From Thioalkalivibrio sp. XN279 (GTDB lineage: Bacteria > Pseudomonadota > Gammaproteobacteria > Steroidobacterales > XN24): 64,000 nucleotides of DNA. The DNA is taken from assembly GCF_011089885.1 (NCBI RefSeq), contig NZ_JAANBD010000015.1:124001-188000 (forward strand), read 5' to 3'. Of this stretch, positions 36,758-45,759 are shown piece by piece. Position numbers and translations under genes: made by a program. Below the pieces are notes generated by a model, which worked only from the letters and a program-made list of their open reading frames with translations, made no database searches and was not told the DNA's origin. Positions within the stretch are counted from its first letter, which is position 1. Every line of letters starts with the position of its first letter.

Positions 36758-39463
36758 TCAGTGCGCCTCGTCCCAGTTCAGCCCGGCGGCGGCGTCCACC
36801 TTGAGCGGCACGGACAACTCCACCGCATCCCCCATCAGGTGATCGAGCGCCTCGACCAGGGCCTGCACGTCACGCTCGGCCACTTCGAACACCAGCTCGT
36901 CGTGCACCTGCATGATCAGGCGGGCGTCGACCTTGCCCGCGGCCAGCCAGTCGGCCACGCGGATCATGGCCAGCTTGATGATGTCTGCCGCCGTGCCCTG
37001 CATGGGCGCGTTGATGGCGCTGCGCTCGGCGTACTGGCGGCGCTGGCTGTTGCGCGAGCGGATCTCCGGCAGGTGCAGGCGCCGCCCGAGCACGGTCGTG
37101 ACGTAGCCGTCCTCGCGCGCCCTCCGGCGCGTCTCGTCCATGTAGCGCTTCACGCCGGGGTAGCGCTCGAAGTAGAGCTGCACGTATTCCTGCGCCGCGG
37201 CGCGCTCGATGCCGAGCTGGCGTGCGAGGCCGAAGGCCGACATGCCGTAGATGAGGCCGAAGTTGATGGCCTTCGCCGAGCGGCGCTGCTCGGGCGTGAC
37301 CTCGTCCAGCGGCGTCTCGAACACCTCCGCGGCGGTGGCGCGGTGAATGTCCTGGTCCTCGCGGAAGGCGGCCTGCAGTCCTTCGTCGCCGGACAGGTGC
37401 GCCATGATGCGCAACTCGATCTGCGAGTAGTCGGCGGCCACGAGGCGGTAGCCGTCGGGTGCGATGAAGGCCTGGCGAATGCGCCGGCCCTCGGCAGTGC
37501 GCACCGGGATGTTCTGCAGGTTGGGGTCGGAGGAGGACAGGCGCCCGGTGGCCGCCACCGCCTGGTGGTAGGAGGTGTGCACGCGGTGGCCGGCGTCGCA
37601 CAGCTCCGGCAGCTTGTCGGTGTAGGTCGACTTCAGCTTCGCCAAGCCGCGGTATTCCAGCACCCGCCGCGGCAGCTCGTGTTCCGCGCTGAGCTCCTCC
37701 AGCACGTCCTCGGCCGTCGAGGGCTGGCCGCCTGGCGTCTTGCGCAGCGGTGTCAGCCCCAGGCGCTCGAACAGGATTTCCTGCAGCTGCTTGGCCGAGC
37801 CGATGTTGAACTTGCCGCCCGCCGCGGCGAACGCCGCGGCCTCGGCCGCCGCCATGCCCTGTTCCAGCTCGCGGCTCTGGCGCTTCAGCAGCGCCGTGTC
37901 CAGCAGCACGCCGTGGCGTTCCATGGCGCCGAGGATGGGCACCAGCGGCAGCTCGATGTCCGCGTAGACGGACTGCAGCCCGGGAGTCTCGACCAGCCGC
38001 GGCCACAGCTCGCGATGCAGGCGCAGGGTCACGTCCGCGTCCTCGGCGGCGTAGGGCGCCGCCGTCGCCACCGGCACCTGGTCGAAAGTGATCTGCTTGG
38101 CGCCCTTGCCGGCCACGTCCTCGTAGCGGATCGTCTCGTAGCCGAGGTACTTCAGCGCCACCGAGTCCATGTCATGGCGCGTCGCCGTCGAGTCCAGCAC
38201 GTAGGACTCGAGCATGGTGTCGTAGCGGATGCCCTGCAGGGCGACACCATGATTGGCCAGCACGTGCATGTCGTACTTGAGGTGATGGCCGATCTTGCCC
38301 CGCGCCGGGTCTTCCAGCAGGGGCTTGAGTTTAGCCAGCGTTGCCTCGAGATCGAGCTGCTGCGGGGCGTCCGGATCGTGATGCGCCAGCGGCACATAAG
38401 CGGCGCACCCCGGCTCGACGGCGAAGGACACGCCGACGATGCGGGCCTGCATGTAGTCGAGGCTGTCGGTCTCGGTGTCGAAGGCGAAGTCTTCCGCGGC
38501 CGCCAGCCGCGCCAGCCAGTCGTCGAGCTGCGCGGCGGTGAACACGGTCTCGTAGTCGGCGACGATCGTCGCCGGCGTGTCCTCCGCGGCGCCCGCAGCC
38601 TGCGGCGCGTCCCCTTCGGGCAGCTTGCGCAGCAGGGTGTTGAACTCCAGTCGCGTGTACAGCTCGCGCAGGCGCGGAACGTCGGGCGCGTCGGGCTTGA
38701 GGTCGGCAGGGCCCTGCTCGAGCTCGACGTCGCAGCGGATGGTGGCCAGCTCGCGCGACAGCTCGAGCTGCTCGAGATGCGCGCGCAGGCTCTCGCCGAT
38801 CTTGCCGCCGACCTCGTCGGCGCGCGCCTTCAGCGTGTCCAGGTCGCCGAACTCCGTGAGCCACTTGGTCGCGGTCTTGGGGCCGCATTTCGGCACGCCG
38901 GGGATGTTGTCGGAGCTGTCGCCCACCAGCGCCAGCCAGTCGACGATGCGCTCGGGCGGGACGCCGAACTTCTCTTCCACGCCGGCGCGGTCGAGCACTT
39001 TGCCGGTCATGGTGTTGACCAGCGTGACGTCCCCGTTGACCAGCTGCGCCATGTCCTTGTCGCCGGTGGAGACCAGCGTCCGCATGCCGGCCGCGCGCGC
39101 CTGCTGCGTCAGCGTGCCGATGACGTCGTCGGCCTCGACGCCGGACACCTGCAGGATGGGCAGGCCCAGCGCCTGGACGATTTCCAGCAGCGGCCCGACC
39201 TGTGCCGAGAGCTCGTCGGGCATGGGCGGGCGGTTGGCCTTGTACTCGGCGAAGAGCTCGTCGCGGAAGGTCTTGCCCCTGGCGTCGAACACCACCGCGA
39301 AATGTTCCGGCCGGTGTTCTTCGATCAGCTTCAGCAGCATGTTCACCACGCCGAGCACCGCGCCCACGGGCTCGTCGCGGCTGTTGGTCAGGGGCGGCAG
39401 GGCGTGGAAGGCGCGGTACAGGTAAGAGGAGCCGTCCACCAGCACCAGCTGCGGCTTGCTCAT
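36758..39463 (-). CDS. polA: DNA polymerase I
   Basis: 901 residues. The 5'-3' exonuclease domain opens LVLVDGSSYLYRAFHALPPL and contains STGDKDMAQLV. The 3'-5' exonuclease keeps DTETDSLD, so proofreading is likely intact. The polymerase has motif A DYSQIELRIMAHLSGD, motif B AKAINFGLIYGMSAFGLA and motif C MQVHDELVFEV. The ATG (39463) overlaps the lysA stop as ATGA, so a DNA repair/replication enzyme is translationally coupled to amino-acid biosynthesis genes. It ends the long minus-strand operon. Confidence 0.96.
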   Translation of the reverse strand: MSKPQLVLVDGSSYLYRAFHALPPLTNSRDEPVGAVLGVVNMLLKLIEEHRPEHFAVVFDARGKTFRDELFAEYKANRPPMPDELSAQVGPLLEIVQALGLPILQVSGVEADDVIGTLTQQARAAGMRTLVSTGDKDMAQLVNGDVTLVNTMTGKVLDRAGVEEKFGVPPERIVDWLALVGDSSDNIPGVPKCGPKTATKWLTEFGDLDTLKARADEVGGKIGESLRAHLEQLELSRELATIRCDVELEQGPADLKPDAPDVPRLRELYTRLEFNTLLRKLPEGDAPQAAGAAEDTPATIVADYETVFTAAQLDDWLARLAAAEDFAFDTETDSLDYMQARIVGVSFAVEPGCAAYVPLAHHDPDAPQQLDLEATLAKLKPLLEDPARGKIGHHLKYDMHVLANHGVALQGIRYDTMLESYVLDSTATRHDMDSVALKYLGYETIRYEDVAGKGAKQITFDQVPVATAAPYAAEDADVTLRLHRELWPRLVETPGLQSVYADIELPLVPILGAMERHGVLLDTALLKRQSRELEQGMAAAEAAAFAAAGGKFNIGSAKQLQEILFERLGLTPLRKTPGGQPSTAEDVLEELSAEHELPRRVLEYRGLAKLKSTYTDKLPELCDAGHRVHTSYHQAVAATGRLSSSDPNLQNIPVRTAEGRRIRQAFIAPDGYRLVAADYSQIELRIMAHLSGDEGLQAAFREDQDIHRATAAEVFETPLDEVTPEQRRSAKAINFGLIYGMSAFGLARQLGIERAAAQEYVQLYFERYPGVKRYMDETRRRAREDGYVTTVLGRRLHLPEIRSRNSQRRQYAERSAINAPMQGTAADIIKLAMIRVADWLAAGKVDARLIMQVHDELVFEVAERDVQALVEALDHLMGDAVELSVPLKVDAAAGLNWDEAH

Positions 39464-40722
39464 TCCTCTGCCTCGCCGAAGGTGGTCTCGCCGTGCCACA
39501 GTGACGCCACCGTCTCGCGACGCCGCACCAGGCGCGTCTGCGTGCCCGCCACCATCACCTCGCTGGCCCGCGGCCGGGCGTTGTAGTTGGAGCTCATGAC
39601 GAAACCGTAGGCGCCGCCGTCAGCCACCGCCAGCAGGTCGCCCGGCCGCACCGCGAGGCTGCGGTCGCGGCCGAGGAAGTCGCCGGTCTCGCACACCGGC
39701 CCGACCACGTCGATCGGTTCGGCGTCGGGCGCGGCGCCGGCGCGCACCGGGAGGATGTCGTGCCAGGCCTCGTACAGGGCGGGGCGCAGCAGGTCGTTCA
39801 TGGCCGCGTCGACCAGCGCGAACTTGCGGCCGTGCCCCTGCTTCACGTAGGCCACGCGCGTCAGCAGCAGCCCGGCCGGTCCGGCGATGGCGCGACCGGG
39901 TTCGAGCACGATCTCGATACCGAGCCCGCCGAGCGCGTCGAGCACCACCCGGGCGTATTCCGCCGGCGTCGGCGCGACCTGGCCGTGGTGATCGATGCCC
40001 AGCCCGCCGCCGGCATCGACATGGCGCAACGGCACGTTGTCGGACTGCAGCGTGCGCACGAAATCCGCGAGCTGGTCCAGCGCCGCGGCCAGCGGCTCCA
40101 GGCCCATCATCTGCGAGCCGATGTGGCAGGCGACGCCGTCGAGCCTGAGCCCGGGCAGGGTCATGGCCCGTACCACCAGCGTGCCGGCGTCTTCCAGCGC
40201 AATGCCGAACTTGTGCTCGCGCCGGCCGGTGGAGATGTGACGATGGCCGCCCGCTTCCACGTCCGGATTCACGCGGATGGCGATGCGCGCCTCGCACCCG
40301 GTCTCTACGGCCAGCTCCGAGAGGCGGGCCAGCTCGGGCTCGGATTCCACGTTGAAGCAGGCGATGTCCTGCGCCAGGGCGTAGCGGATCTCCTCGTCCA
40401 GCTTGCAGGCGCCGGAGAACACCACCTTGCGCGGGTCACCGCCGGCGGCGAGCACGCGCGCCAGCTCCCCGCCCGAGACAATGTCGAAGCCCGCGCCGCG
40501 GCGCGCCAGCACGTCGAGCACGGCGAGGTTGCCGTTCGCCTTGACCGCGTAGCACACGCGGACCGGCTGCCCGGCGAAGGCCGCGCTGAAGGCGTCGTAG
40601 CGCGCTTCCAGGGCGCTGCGGGAATAGACATAGCAAGGCGTCCCGTAGCGCGCCGCGATGTCGTCCAGCGGCACGTCCTCGGCATGCAGCCGTTCTTTGC
40701 GGTAGGCGAAGGCCGGGTTCAC
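39460..40722 (-). CDS. lysA: Diaminopimelate decarboxylase
   Basis: 420 residues. The PLP-binding lysine is in VCYAVKANGNLAVL, HIGSQ and DAGGGLGI follow, and the C-terminal half has GPVCETGDFLGRDR and MSSNYNARPRASEV, which supply the active-site cysteine/glutamate. It makes L-lysine from meso-diaminopimelate. The GTG start overlaps the small lipoprotein stop (GTGA) and its stop overlaps polA. Confidence 0.95.
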   Translation of the reverse strand: MNPAFAYRKERLHAEDVPLDDIAARYGTPCYVYSRSALEARYDAFSAAFAGQPVRVCYAVKANGNLAVLDVLARRGAGFDIVSGGELARVLAAGGDPRKVVFSGACKLDEEIRYALAQDIACFNVESEPELARLSELAVETGCEARIAIRVNPDVEAGGHRHISTGRREHKFGIALEDAGTLVVRAMTLPGLRLDGVACHIGSQMMGLEPLAAALDQLADFVRTLQSDNVPLRHVDAGGGLGIDHHGQVAPTPAEYARVVLDALGGLGIEIVLEPGRAIAGPAGLLLTRVAYVKQGHGRKFALVDAAMNDLLRPALYEAWHDILPVRAGAAPDAEPIDVVGPVCETGDFLGRDRSLAVRPGDLLAVADGGAYGFVMSSNYNARPRASEVMVAGTQTRLVRRRETVASLWHGETTFGEAEE

Positions 40723-40988
40723 GGGCGCCCCGTCGCCTGCTCGCCGCCCTCCGGCGGCGCCTGCTTCGGCTTCTCGGCCTGGTCCTCCGCGGCCGGCTCC
40801 ACTGCCGGCGCCGCGTCCTCGAGGATCGGCTCGCGCTCCTCGACCTCGGGCGCGGGCTGCGGTGCGGGTGGCGGTGCGGGTGCCTCGAGATACAGGTCGC
40901 CGTACATGCCGCAGCCGCCCGCCAGCAGCAAGGCCGCCAGCGACGCGACGGCACGCGTGGTGGCGGCCCGGGAGCGCGGATGGTCCAT
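40719..40988 (-). CDS. Small proline-rich lipoprotein (LptM/YifL-like)
   Basis: About 89 residues. A signal peptide with lipobox LAALLLAGGC is followed by GMYGDLYLEAPAPPP and a tail rich in Pro, Glu and Ala. The position immediately upstream of lysA and the CGxxGxLYL pattern match LptM (YifL), the lipoprotein that assists maturation of the LptDE translocon in E. coli. The start is either ATG 40988 (AGGAG at 8 bp) or ATG 40994, which overlaps the thioesterase stop as ATGA; the first has the better ribosome binding site. Confidence 0.78.
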   Translation of the reverse strand: MDHPRSRAATTRAVASLAALLLAGGCGMYGDLYLEAPAPPPAPQPAPEVEEREPILEDAAPAVEPAAEDQAEKPKQAPPEGGEQATGRP

Positions 40989-40990
40989 GT

Positions 40991-41422
40991 TCATCTCTCC
41001 TGTCGCGGCACGACGGCCATGGTCAGGCGCGAGATTGCGGTGAGCCTGCCGCTCTCGTCTTCCGTGCGGATCTCCCACACCTGGGTGCTGCGGCCGATGT
41101 GGATCGGGCGCGCAGTGGCTTTCACCCTGCCGCTGCGCACCGAGCGCAGGTGATTGGTGTTGATTTCCAGGCCCACCGCGTAATGCGTGGACATGTCGAG
41201 ACAGCAATTGGCCGCCGAGCTGCCGAGCGTTTCTGCCAGCACCACCGTCGCGCCGCCGTGCAGCAGGCCGAAGGGCTGCGTGGTGCGGTTGTCCACCGGC
41301 ATGGTGCCGGCAATGTAGTCGTCGCCGACCTCGGTGAAGCGGATGTCGACGTGCTCCACCAGCGTGTCCTTCGACATCGCGTTGAGCGACTCCACCGTCG
41401 GCGCCTGGTGCCAGATGCTCAC
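40991..41422 (-). CDS. Hotdog-fold acyl-CoA thioesterase (PaaI/YbgC-like)
   Basis: 143 residues with a single hotdog domain. The family core PFGLLHGGATVVLAETLGSSAANCC holds the probable catalytic residues, and GLEINTNHLRSVRSGRVKATARPIHIGRSTQVWEIR is the long strand pair. Related proteins hydrolyse aromatic or hydroxybenzoyl thioesters (PaaI/MenI type). It overlaps argH by 4 bp and the lipoprotein gene, so it is coexpressed with the arginine cluster; a metabolic link is not evident. Confidence 0.88.
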   Translation of the reverse strand: MSIWHQAPTVESLNAMSKDTLVEHVDIRFTEVGDDYIAGTMPVDNRTTQPFGLLHGGATVVLAETLGSSAANCCLDMSTHYAVGLEINTNHLRSVRSGRVKATARPIHIGRSTQVWEIRTEDESGRLTAISRLTMAVVPRQER

Positions 41423-42636
41423 GACTCGTCTTTTCCCGTGGCCTTGTCGCGCAGCTGGCGCAGCGTTTCCCCGACGCGGCGATAGGCTTCCCGGAACGGC
41501 AGCCCTTCGTCGGTCACCAGCTTGTACGCGTCCTGCGTGGCATAGAGCTGCTGCTCCATGCGGATGTTCTCCTCGATGAAGTCCACCTCCGGCAGGGCGT
41601 GCGCCATGATGCCCAGCGTCGCCTCAGCAAGGTCGATGGCGCGGAACAACGGCGCCTTCAGGAGCTGCAGGTCGCGGTGGTAACCGGAGGTCAGCTTGGC
41701 GGGCACCGCGAGGGCCTCGTTGAGGCAGCCCAGCGTGGTCGCCGCGCGCCCGCGCACCAGCTCGAAGACGTCGGGGTTGCGCTTTTGCGGCATGATCGAG
41801 GAGCCGGTGGTCATGGAGTTCGGCAGCGCCACGTAGCTGAACTCCTGGCTGCAGAACAGGATCAGGTCCGAGGCGAGGCGGCCGAGGTCCTGCATCAGCA
41901 GGTGGATCTCGAACACCAGCTGCGCCTCCGCCTTGCCGCGCGACAGCTGCACTGCCGTCACCGGCTCGTGCACCGACTCGAAGCCCAGCGCCTCGCGCGT
42001 GTGCTCGCGGTCCAGCGGCAGGCCGGGTGCGCCGTAGCCGGCCGCCGAGCCGAGCGGGTTGCGATCGGCGCGCCGCGCGGCGCCGAGCAGGCCCGTGGCG
42101 TCGTCGCGCAGCTCGGCGGCGAAGCCCTCGGCCCACAACCGCACCGAGCTCGGCATGGCCGGCTGCAGGTGGGTGTAGCCCGGCAGCGGCGTCTCGGCCT
42201 CGCGCTCCGCCAGGGCGTCGAGTTCCGCCGCCACGTTGAGTGCGCCGTCGTGCAGTGCGCGGGCGGTATCCTTCAGGTACAGCCGCAGCGCGGCCAGCAC
42301 CTGGTCGTTGCGCGAGCGCCCCAGGTGCATGCGCGCGGCGGCCTCCGGCGCCTGCAGCGACAGGCGGTGCTCGAGCGCGTTGTGCACGTCCTCTTCCTCG
42401 AGACCGATGCGCCACTCGCCGCGGGCGTGCGCCGCAGCGATCTCTTCCAGGCCCTGCGCGATGGCGGCGACGTGCTCCTCCGCCAGCAGCCCGCGCGCGT
42501 TGAGCATGCGCGCATGGGCGATGGTGGCGCGCACGTCGTAGGGCACCATGCGGTTGTCGAGCTCGTGGTCCTCGCCGGCGGTATAGGCCAGCACCTGCGT
42601 GTCGAGCGGATCGCCCTTGTCCCACATGCGGCTCAT
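41419..42636 (-). CDS. argH: Argininosuccinate lyase
   Basis: 405 residues, about 50 shorter than E. coli ArgH because of a short N-terminus and C-terminus, but all signatures remain: HLGRSRNDQV, GYTHLQPAMPSS and the fumarase-superfamily loop GSSIMPQKRNPD. It releases arginine and fumarate from argininosuccinate. Start and argB stop overlap as TGATG. The reduced length resembles the short ArgH of Xanthomonas-type clusters and is unlikely to be a truncation. Confidence 0.93.
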   Translation of the reverse strand: MSRMWDKGDPLDTQVLAYTAGEDHELDNRMVPYDVRATIAHARMLNARGLLAEEHVAAIAQGLEEIAAAHARGEWRIGLEEEDVHNALEHRLSLQAPEAAARMHLGRSRNDQVLAALRLYLKDTARALHDGALNVAAELDALAEREAETPLPGYTHLQPAMPSSVRLWAEGFAAELRDDATGLLGAARRADRNPLGSAAGYGAPGLPLDREHTREALGFESVHEPVTAVQLSRGKAEAQLVFEIHLLMQDLGRLASDLILFCSQEFSYVALPNSMTTGSSIMPQKRNPDVFELVRGRAATTLGCLNEALAVPAKLTSGYHRDLQLLKAPLFRAIDLAEATLGIMAHALPEVDFIEENIRMEQQLYATQDAYKLVTDEGLPFREAYRRVGETLRQLRDKATGKDES

Positions 42637-43583
42637 CAGTCCTCGTCCTCCGCCGCGGCCTGCTCGGCCGGCGTCAGGGTGCCGGTGTCCTCGACCACCA
42701 GCGTGCCGGTGCCCTCGTTGGTGAACACTTCCAGCAGCAGGCTGTCCGGCACCTGGTAAGAGATCACGTGCACGCGCGGCACGCCGCCCTGCACCGCCGA
42801 GCGGATGGCGTCGGCCTTCGGCTTCATGCCCGCGTCCAGCCGGCCCTCGGCGCGCATGCGCTCGAGGTCGGCCAGGTCGAGGTAGGAGACCAGCGAGCCG
42901 GGGTCGTCGACGTCGTCGAGGATGCCGGGCGCGCCGGTCACCAGGATCAGCTTCTCCGCCTTCAGCGCCACGGCGATGGCCGCGGCGACGGTGTCCGCGT
43001 TGATGTTCAGCAGCACGCCGTCCTCGTCGGCCGACAGCGGGCTGATGATGGGCAGGAAGCCGGCGTCGAGCTGGCGCTGCAGCACACCGCTGTCCACGCT
43101 GTCGATGTCGCCGACGAAGCCGTAGTCCACGGTGCCGCCTTCGGCCCCTGCCAGCTTCACCGGCGGGCGGCGATGGGCGTGGATCAGCCCGGCGTCGACG
43201 CCGCTGATGCCGATGGCGGGCAGGCCGATGTCGCGGCAGATGGCGAGCACGCGGGTGTTGATGATGCCGTTCAGCACCATGGTCGCGATCCGCAGCGAGC
43301 CCTCGTCGGTAATGCGCCGCCCTTCGACGAACTGCGCCGGCACGTCGAGCGCATTGGCCAGAGCGGTCGACTGCGGGCCGCCGCCGTGCACCAGCACCAC
43401 GTGGATGCCGACCTCGTGCAGGATGCCGATCTGCTCGATCAGCTCGCGCGTGCTGTCCTCGTCGCCGAATACCGCGCCGCCGGCCTTCACCACGAAGACC
43501 TTGCGCTTGAACATGCGGATGTAGGGGACGGCCGCCTTCAGGGCCGTGACCGCGATGGAACGCTCGCCGCGTGCGTGCATCAT
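42636..43583 (-). CDS. argB: Acetylglutamate kinase
   Basis: 315 residues of amino-acid kinase fold. VFVVKAGGAVFGD is the phosphate-binding strand-loop, LVHGGGPQSTAL the second glycine loop, and VLLNINADTVAAAIAVALKAEKLILVTGAPG the nucleotide site. It lacks the C-terminal acetyltransferase domain of the bifunctional NAGS-K enzymes of Xanthomonas, although the kinase portion resembles that type. Acetylglutamate must therefore come from an enzyme outside the window. The start is the first of two ATGs with GGAG about 9 bp upstream. Confidence 0.92.
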   Translation of the reverse strand: MMHARGERSIAVTALKAAVPYIRMFKRKVFVVKAGGAVFGDEDSTRELIEQIGILHEVGIHVVLVHGGGPQSTALANALDVPAQFVEGRRITDEGSLRIATMVLNGIINTRVLAICRDIGLPAIGISGVDAGLIHAHRRPPVKLAGAEGGTVDYGFVGDIDSVDSGVLQRQLDAGFLPIISPLSADEDGVLLNINADTVAAAIAVALKAEKLILVTGAPGILDDVDDPGSLVSYLDLADLERMRAEGRLDAGMKPKADAIRSAVQGGVPRVHVISYQVPDSLLLEVFTNEGTGTLVVEDTGTLTPAEQAAAEDED

Positions 43584-43588
43584 GAAGC

Positions 43589-44599
43589 TCACTCCGTCCG
43601 GCCGGCCAGCAGCCGGTGCAGGATCGCCATTTGTACCGTCATCCTGTTGCGCGCCTGCGGCAGCACCCGGCTGCGCGGCCCGTCCAGGACCTCGTCCGCC
43701 ACCACCACGTTGCGCCGCACCGGCAGGCAGTGCATGAAGACGGCTTCGGGCTTTGCGGGCGCGAACCACGACTCGTCCACCATCCAGTGCTCCAGCCCGG
43801 CGCGCTGCGCGCGGTCGTCGGCCGGACGTCCATAATAACGCGTCGACTGCCAGCTCTTGGCATACACCACGTGCGCGCCCTGCATGGCCTCGGCGCGGTC
43901 GTCGGTCTCGCGCACCGAGCCACCCGATGCCGCGGCGGCGGCGTGCGCGCGCGCCATGATGGCCTCTGGCAGCTCATACCCCTCGGGCCGCAACACCGTG
44001 ACATCCATGCCGCGCATCGCCGCCATGTGGACTGCGGCCGAGGGCACCGCCAGCGGCAGCGGGTTGGGATGGTTGGCCCAGGAAAGCACGAAGCGCCCGC
44101 CTTCCCGCGGCACGCCGATGTCGTCCATGGTCTTCCAGTCCGCCAGTGCCTGGCAGGGATGGTTCACCGCGGACTCCATGTTCACCAGCGGCGTCGGGCA
44201 GTAGCCCGCCATCTCCATGAACTTGCGTTCCTCGATGTCGGCCTGCAGGTCGATGCCGCCGGCGAAGGCGCGGATGCCGAGCACGTCGGCGTAGCTCGCC
44301 AGCACCGGCACGGCCTCGCGGATGTGCTCGGCTGCGTCCCCGTCCATGACGATGCCGTCGCGGGTTTCGAGCTTCCAGGTGCCTTGCCCGGGGGTGATGA
44401 CGAAGGAGCCGCCGCCGAGGCGCGTCATGGCGGCCTGGAAAGAGGCCACGGTGCGCAGCGAGGGGTTGAAGAACAGCATCCCCATCACCTTGCCGCGCAG
44501 GGCGGTAGGCTCGGGATGCCGGTCGAGCCGGGTGGCGAGCTCGAGCAGCTCGGCAACTTCACCGGGACTGTGTTCGGCCAGGTCGATAAAGCGTTTCAT
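43589..44599 (-). CDS. argF': N-acetylornithine carbamoyltransferase
   Basis: 336 residues. The phosphate-carbamoyl site reads FFNPSLRTVASF, unlike the STRT(R) of ordinary OTCase and like the acetylornithine/succinylornithine enzymes. TWKLE has glutamate where the acetyl-specific enzyme of Xanthomonas has Glu92 and the succinyl-specific enzyme has proline, so acetylornithine is the likely substrate. HCLPVRRNV is the C-terminal signature. It makes acetylcitrulline, which then needs a deacetylase not seen here. The ATG overlaps the argD stop (ATGA). Confidence 0.88.
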   Translation of the reverse strand: MKRFIDLAEHSPGEVAELLELATRLDRHPEPTALRGKVMGMLFFNPSLRTVASFQAAMTRLGGGSFVITPGQGTWKLETRDGIVMDGDAAEHIREAVPVLASYADVLGIRAFAGGIDLQADIEERKFMEMAGYCPTPLVNMESAVNHPCQALADWKTMDDIGVPREGGRFVLSWANHPNPLPLAVPSAAVHMAAMRGMDVTVLRPEGYELPEAIMARAHAAAAASGGSVRETDDRAEAMQGAHVVYAKSWQSTRYYGRPADDRAQRAGLEHWMVDESWFAPAKPEAVFMHCLPVRRNVVVADEVLDGPRSRVLPQARNRMTVQMAILHRLLAGRTE

Positions 44600-45759
44600 G
44601 GCGCAATCTCCGCTAGTGCGGCCGCCAGCATGGCGACGTGTTCGGTTTCTAGGGTGAGCGGCGGCAGCAGGCGCAGCACGCGCGGGTCGCCGCTGGTGCC
44701 GGCGAGGATGCCGTGCTCGAGCAATTCGGCCTGGATTTCCCGCGCCGGCCGGCTGCACACCAGGCCGAGCAGGAAGCCGGCGCCCTGGATGGACTGCACC
44801 GGCCCGACCAGGCAGGTCTCGCGCACCTGCTGCGAGACCGTGCGCACGTTGTCCAGCAGGTGCTCGTCCTGGATCACGCTGATCACGGTCTCGATCGCGG
44901 CACAGGCCATGGGCCCGCCACCGAAGGTGGTGCCGAGCTCGCCGATCTTCAGGCCGGCGGCGATCTCCGGCGTGGTGATGACGGCGCCGGCCGGGAAGCC
45001 GCCGGCCAGGCCCTTGGCGGTGGTGAGAATGTCGGGCGTGATGCCGTAGTAGTCCGCGGCGAAGGGCCGCCCCGTGCGGCCCATGCCGCACTGGACCTCG
45101 TCGAAGATCAGCAGCGCGCCCGTGGCGCGCGTGATCTCGCGCGCCACGGCGAGAAACTCCGTCGGCAGGTCCACCGCGCCGGCCACGCCCTGCACCGGCT
45201 CGACGATCACCGCTGCGGTGTCTTCGCCCACGGTCTGCTGCAATGCGGCCGGGTTGCGCGGTGAGATGAAGCTGACGTCGAAGGGCTTGTGCGGGAAGCC
45301 GTACCACTTCTCGCTGCCCCAGGTGACCGCGGCCGCCGCCGCGGTGCGGCCGTGGAAAGCGCCTTCCACCGCCACCACCCGGGTGCGCCCGGGACTGCGG
45401 AAAGCAAGCTTGAGCGCGTTTTCATTGGCCTCGGCGCCGCTGTTGACCAGGAACACGCGGTCCAGCCCCGGCGGCGCGAAACGCGCCAGGGCTTCGCAGG
45501 CGCGGGCGCGCAGGGCCAGCGGCAGCAGGTTGCTCTGGAACGTCAGGCGCTTGACCTGGTCCTGCAGTGCCGCCACCAGGCGCGGGTGGCCGTAGCCCAG
45601 CGCTGCTACTGCATGGCCGCCGTACATGTCGAGGATACGGCGGCCGTCGGCCAGCTCCAGCCAGGCGCCGTCGCCGCCCACCGGCTCCAGCGCCAGCTGG
45701 GCGTACACCGGCAGGGTCCAGGCCAGCTCGTCGGGCTTGGGTGTGCTCATTGCGTTCAT
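44596..45759 (-). CDS. argD: Acetylornithine aminotransferase
   Basis: 387 residues of class III PLP aminotransferase. LFVNSGAEANENALKLA-type motif (VFLVNSGAEANENALKLAF), LIFDEVQCGMGRTG, and the PLP lysine in TTAKGLAGGFPAGA are clear. It converts acetylglutamate semialdehyde to acetylornithine. The ATG at 45759 overlaps the argC stop as ATGA; an ATG 9 bp further in is possible. Confidence 0.94.
   Translation of the reverse strand: MNAMSTPKPDELAWTLPVYAQLALEPVGGDGAWLELADGRRILDMYGGHAVAALGYGHPRLVAALQDQVKRLTFQSNLLPLALRARACEALARFAPPGLDRVFLVNSGAEANENALKLAFRSPGRTRVVAVEGAFHGRTAAAAAVTWGSEKWYGFPHKPFDVSFISPRNPAALQQTVGEDTAAVIVEPVQGVAGAVDLPTEFLAVAREITRATGALLIFDEVQCGMGRTGRPFAADYYGITPDILTTAKGLAGGFPAGAVITTPEIAAGLKIGELGTTFGGGPMACAAIETVISVIQDEHLLDNVRTVSQQVRETCLVGPVQSIQGAGFLLGLVCSRPAREIQAELLEHGILAGTSGDPRVLRLLPPLTLETEHVAMLAAALAEIAP

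Noticed and set aside
36635-39586. 983-codon plus-strand open frame opposite polA
   Set aside because: Exactly mirrors polA, which has all catalytic motifs. Antisense frames of this length are common at this GC content.
41419-42636. argH as a truncated pseudogene
   Set aside because: Shorter than E. coli ArgH, but the signature loops are intact and start and stop overlap its neighbours in frame, so it is a short functional type.
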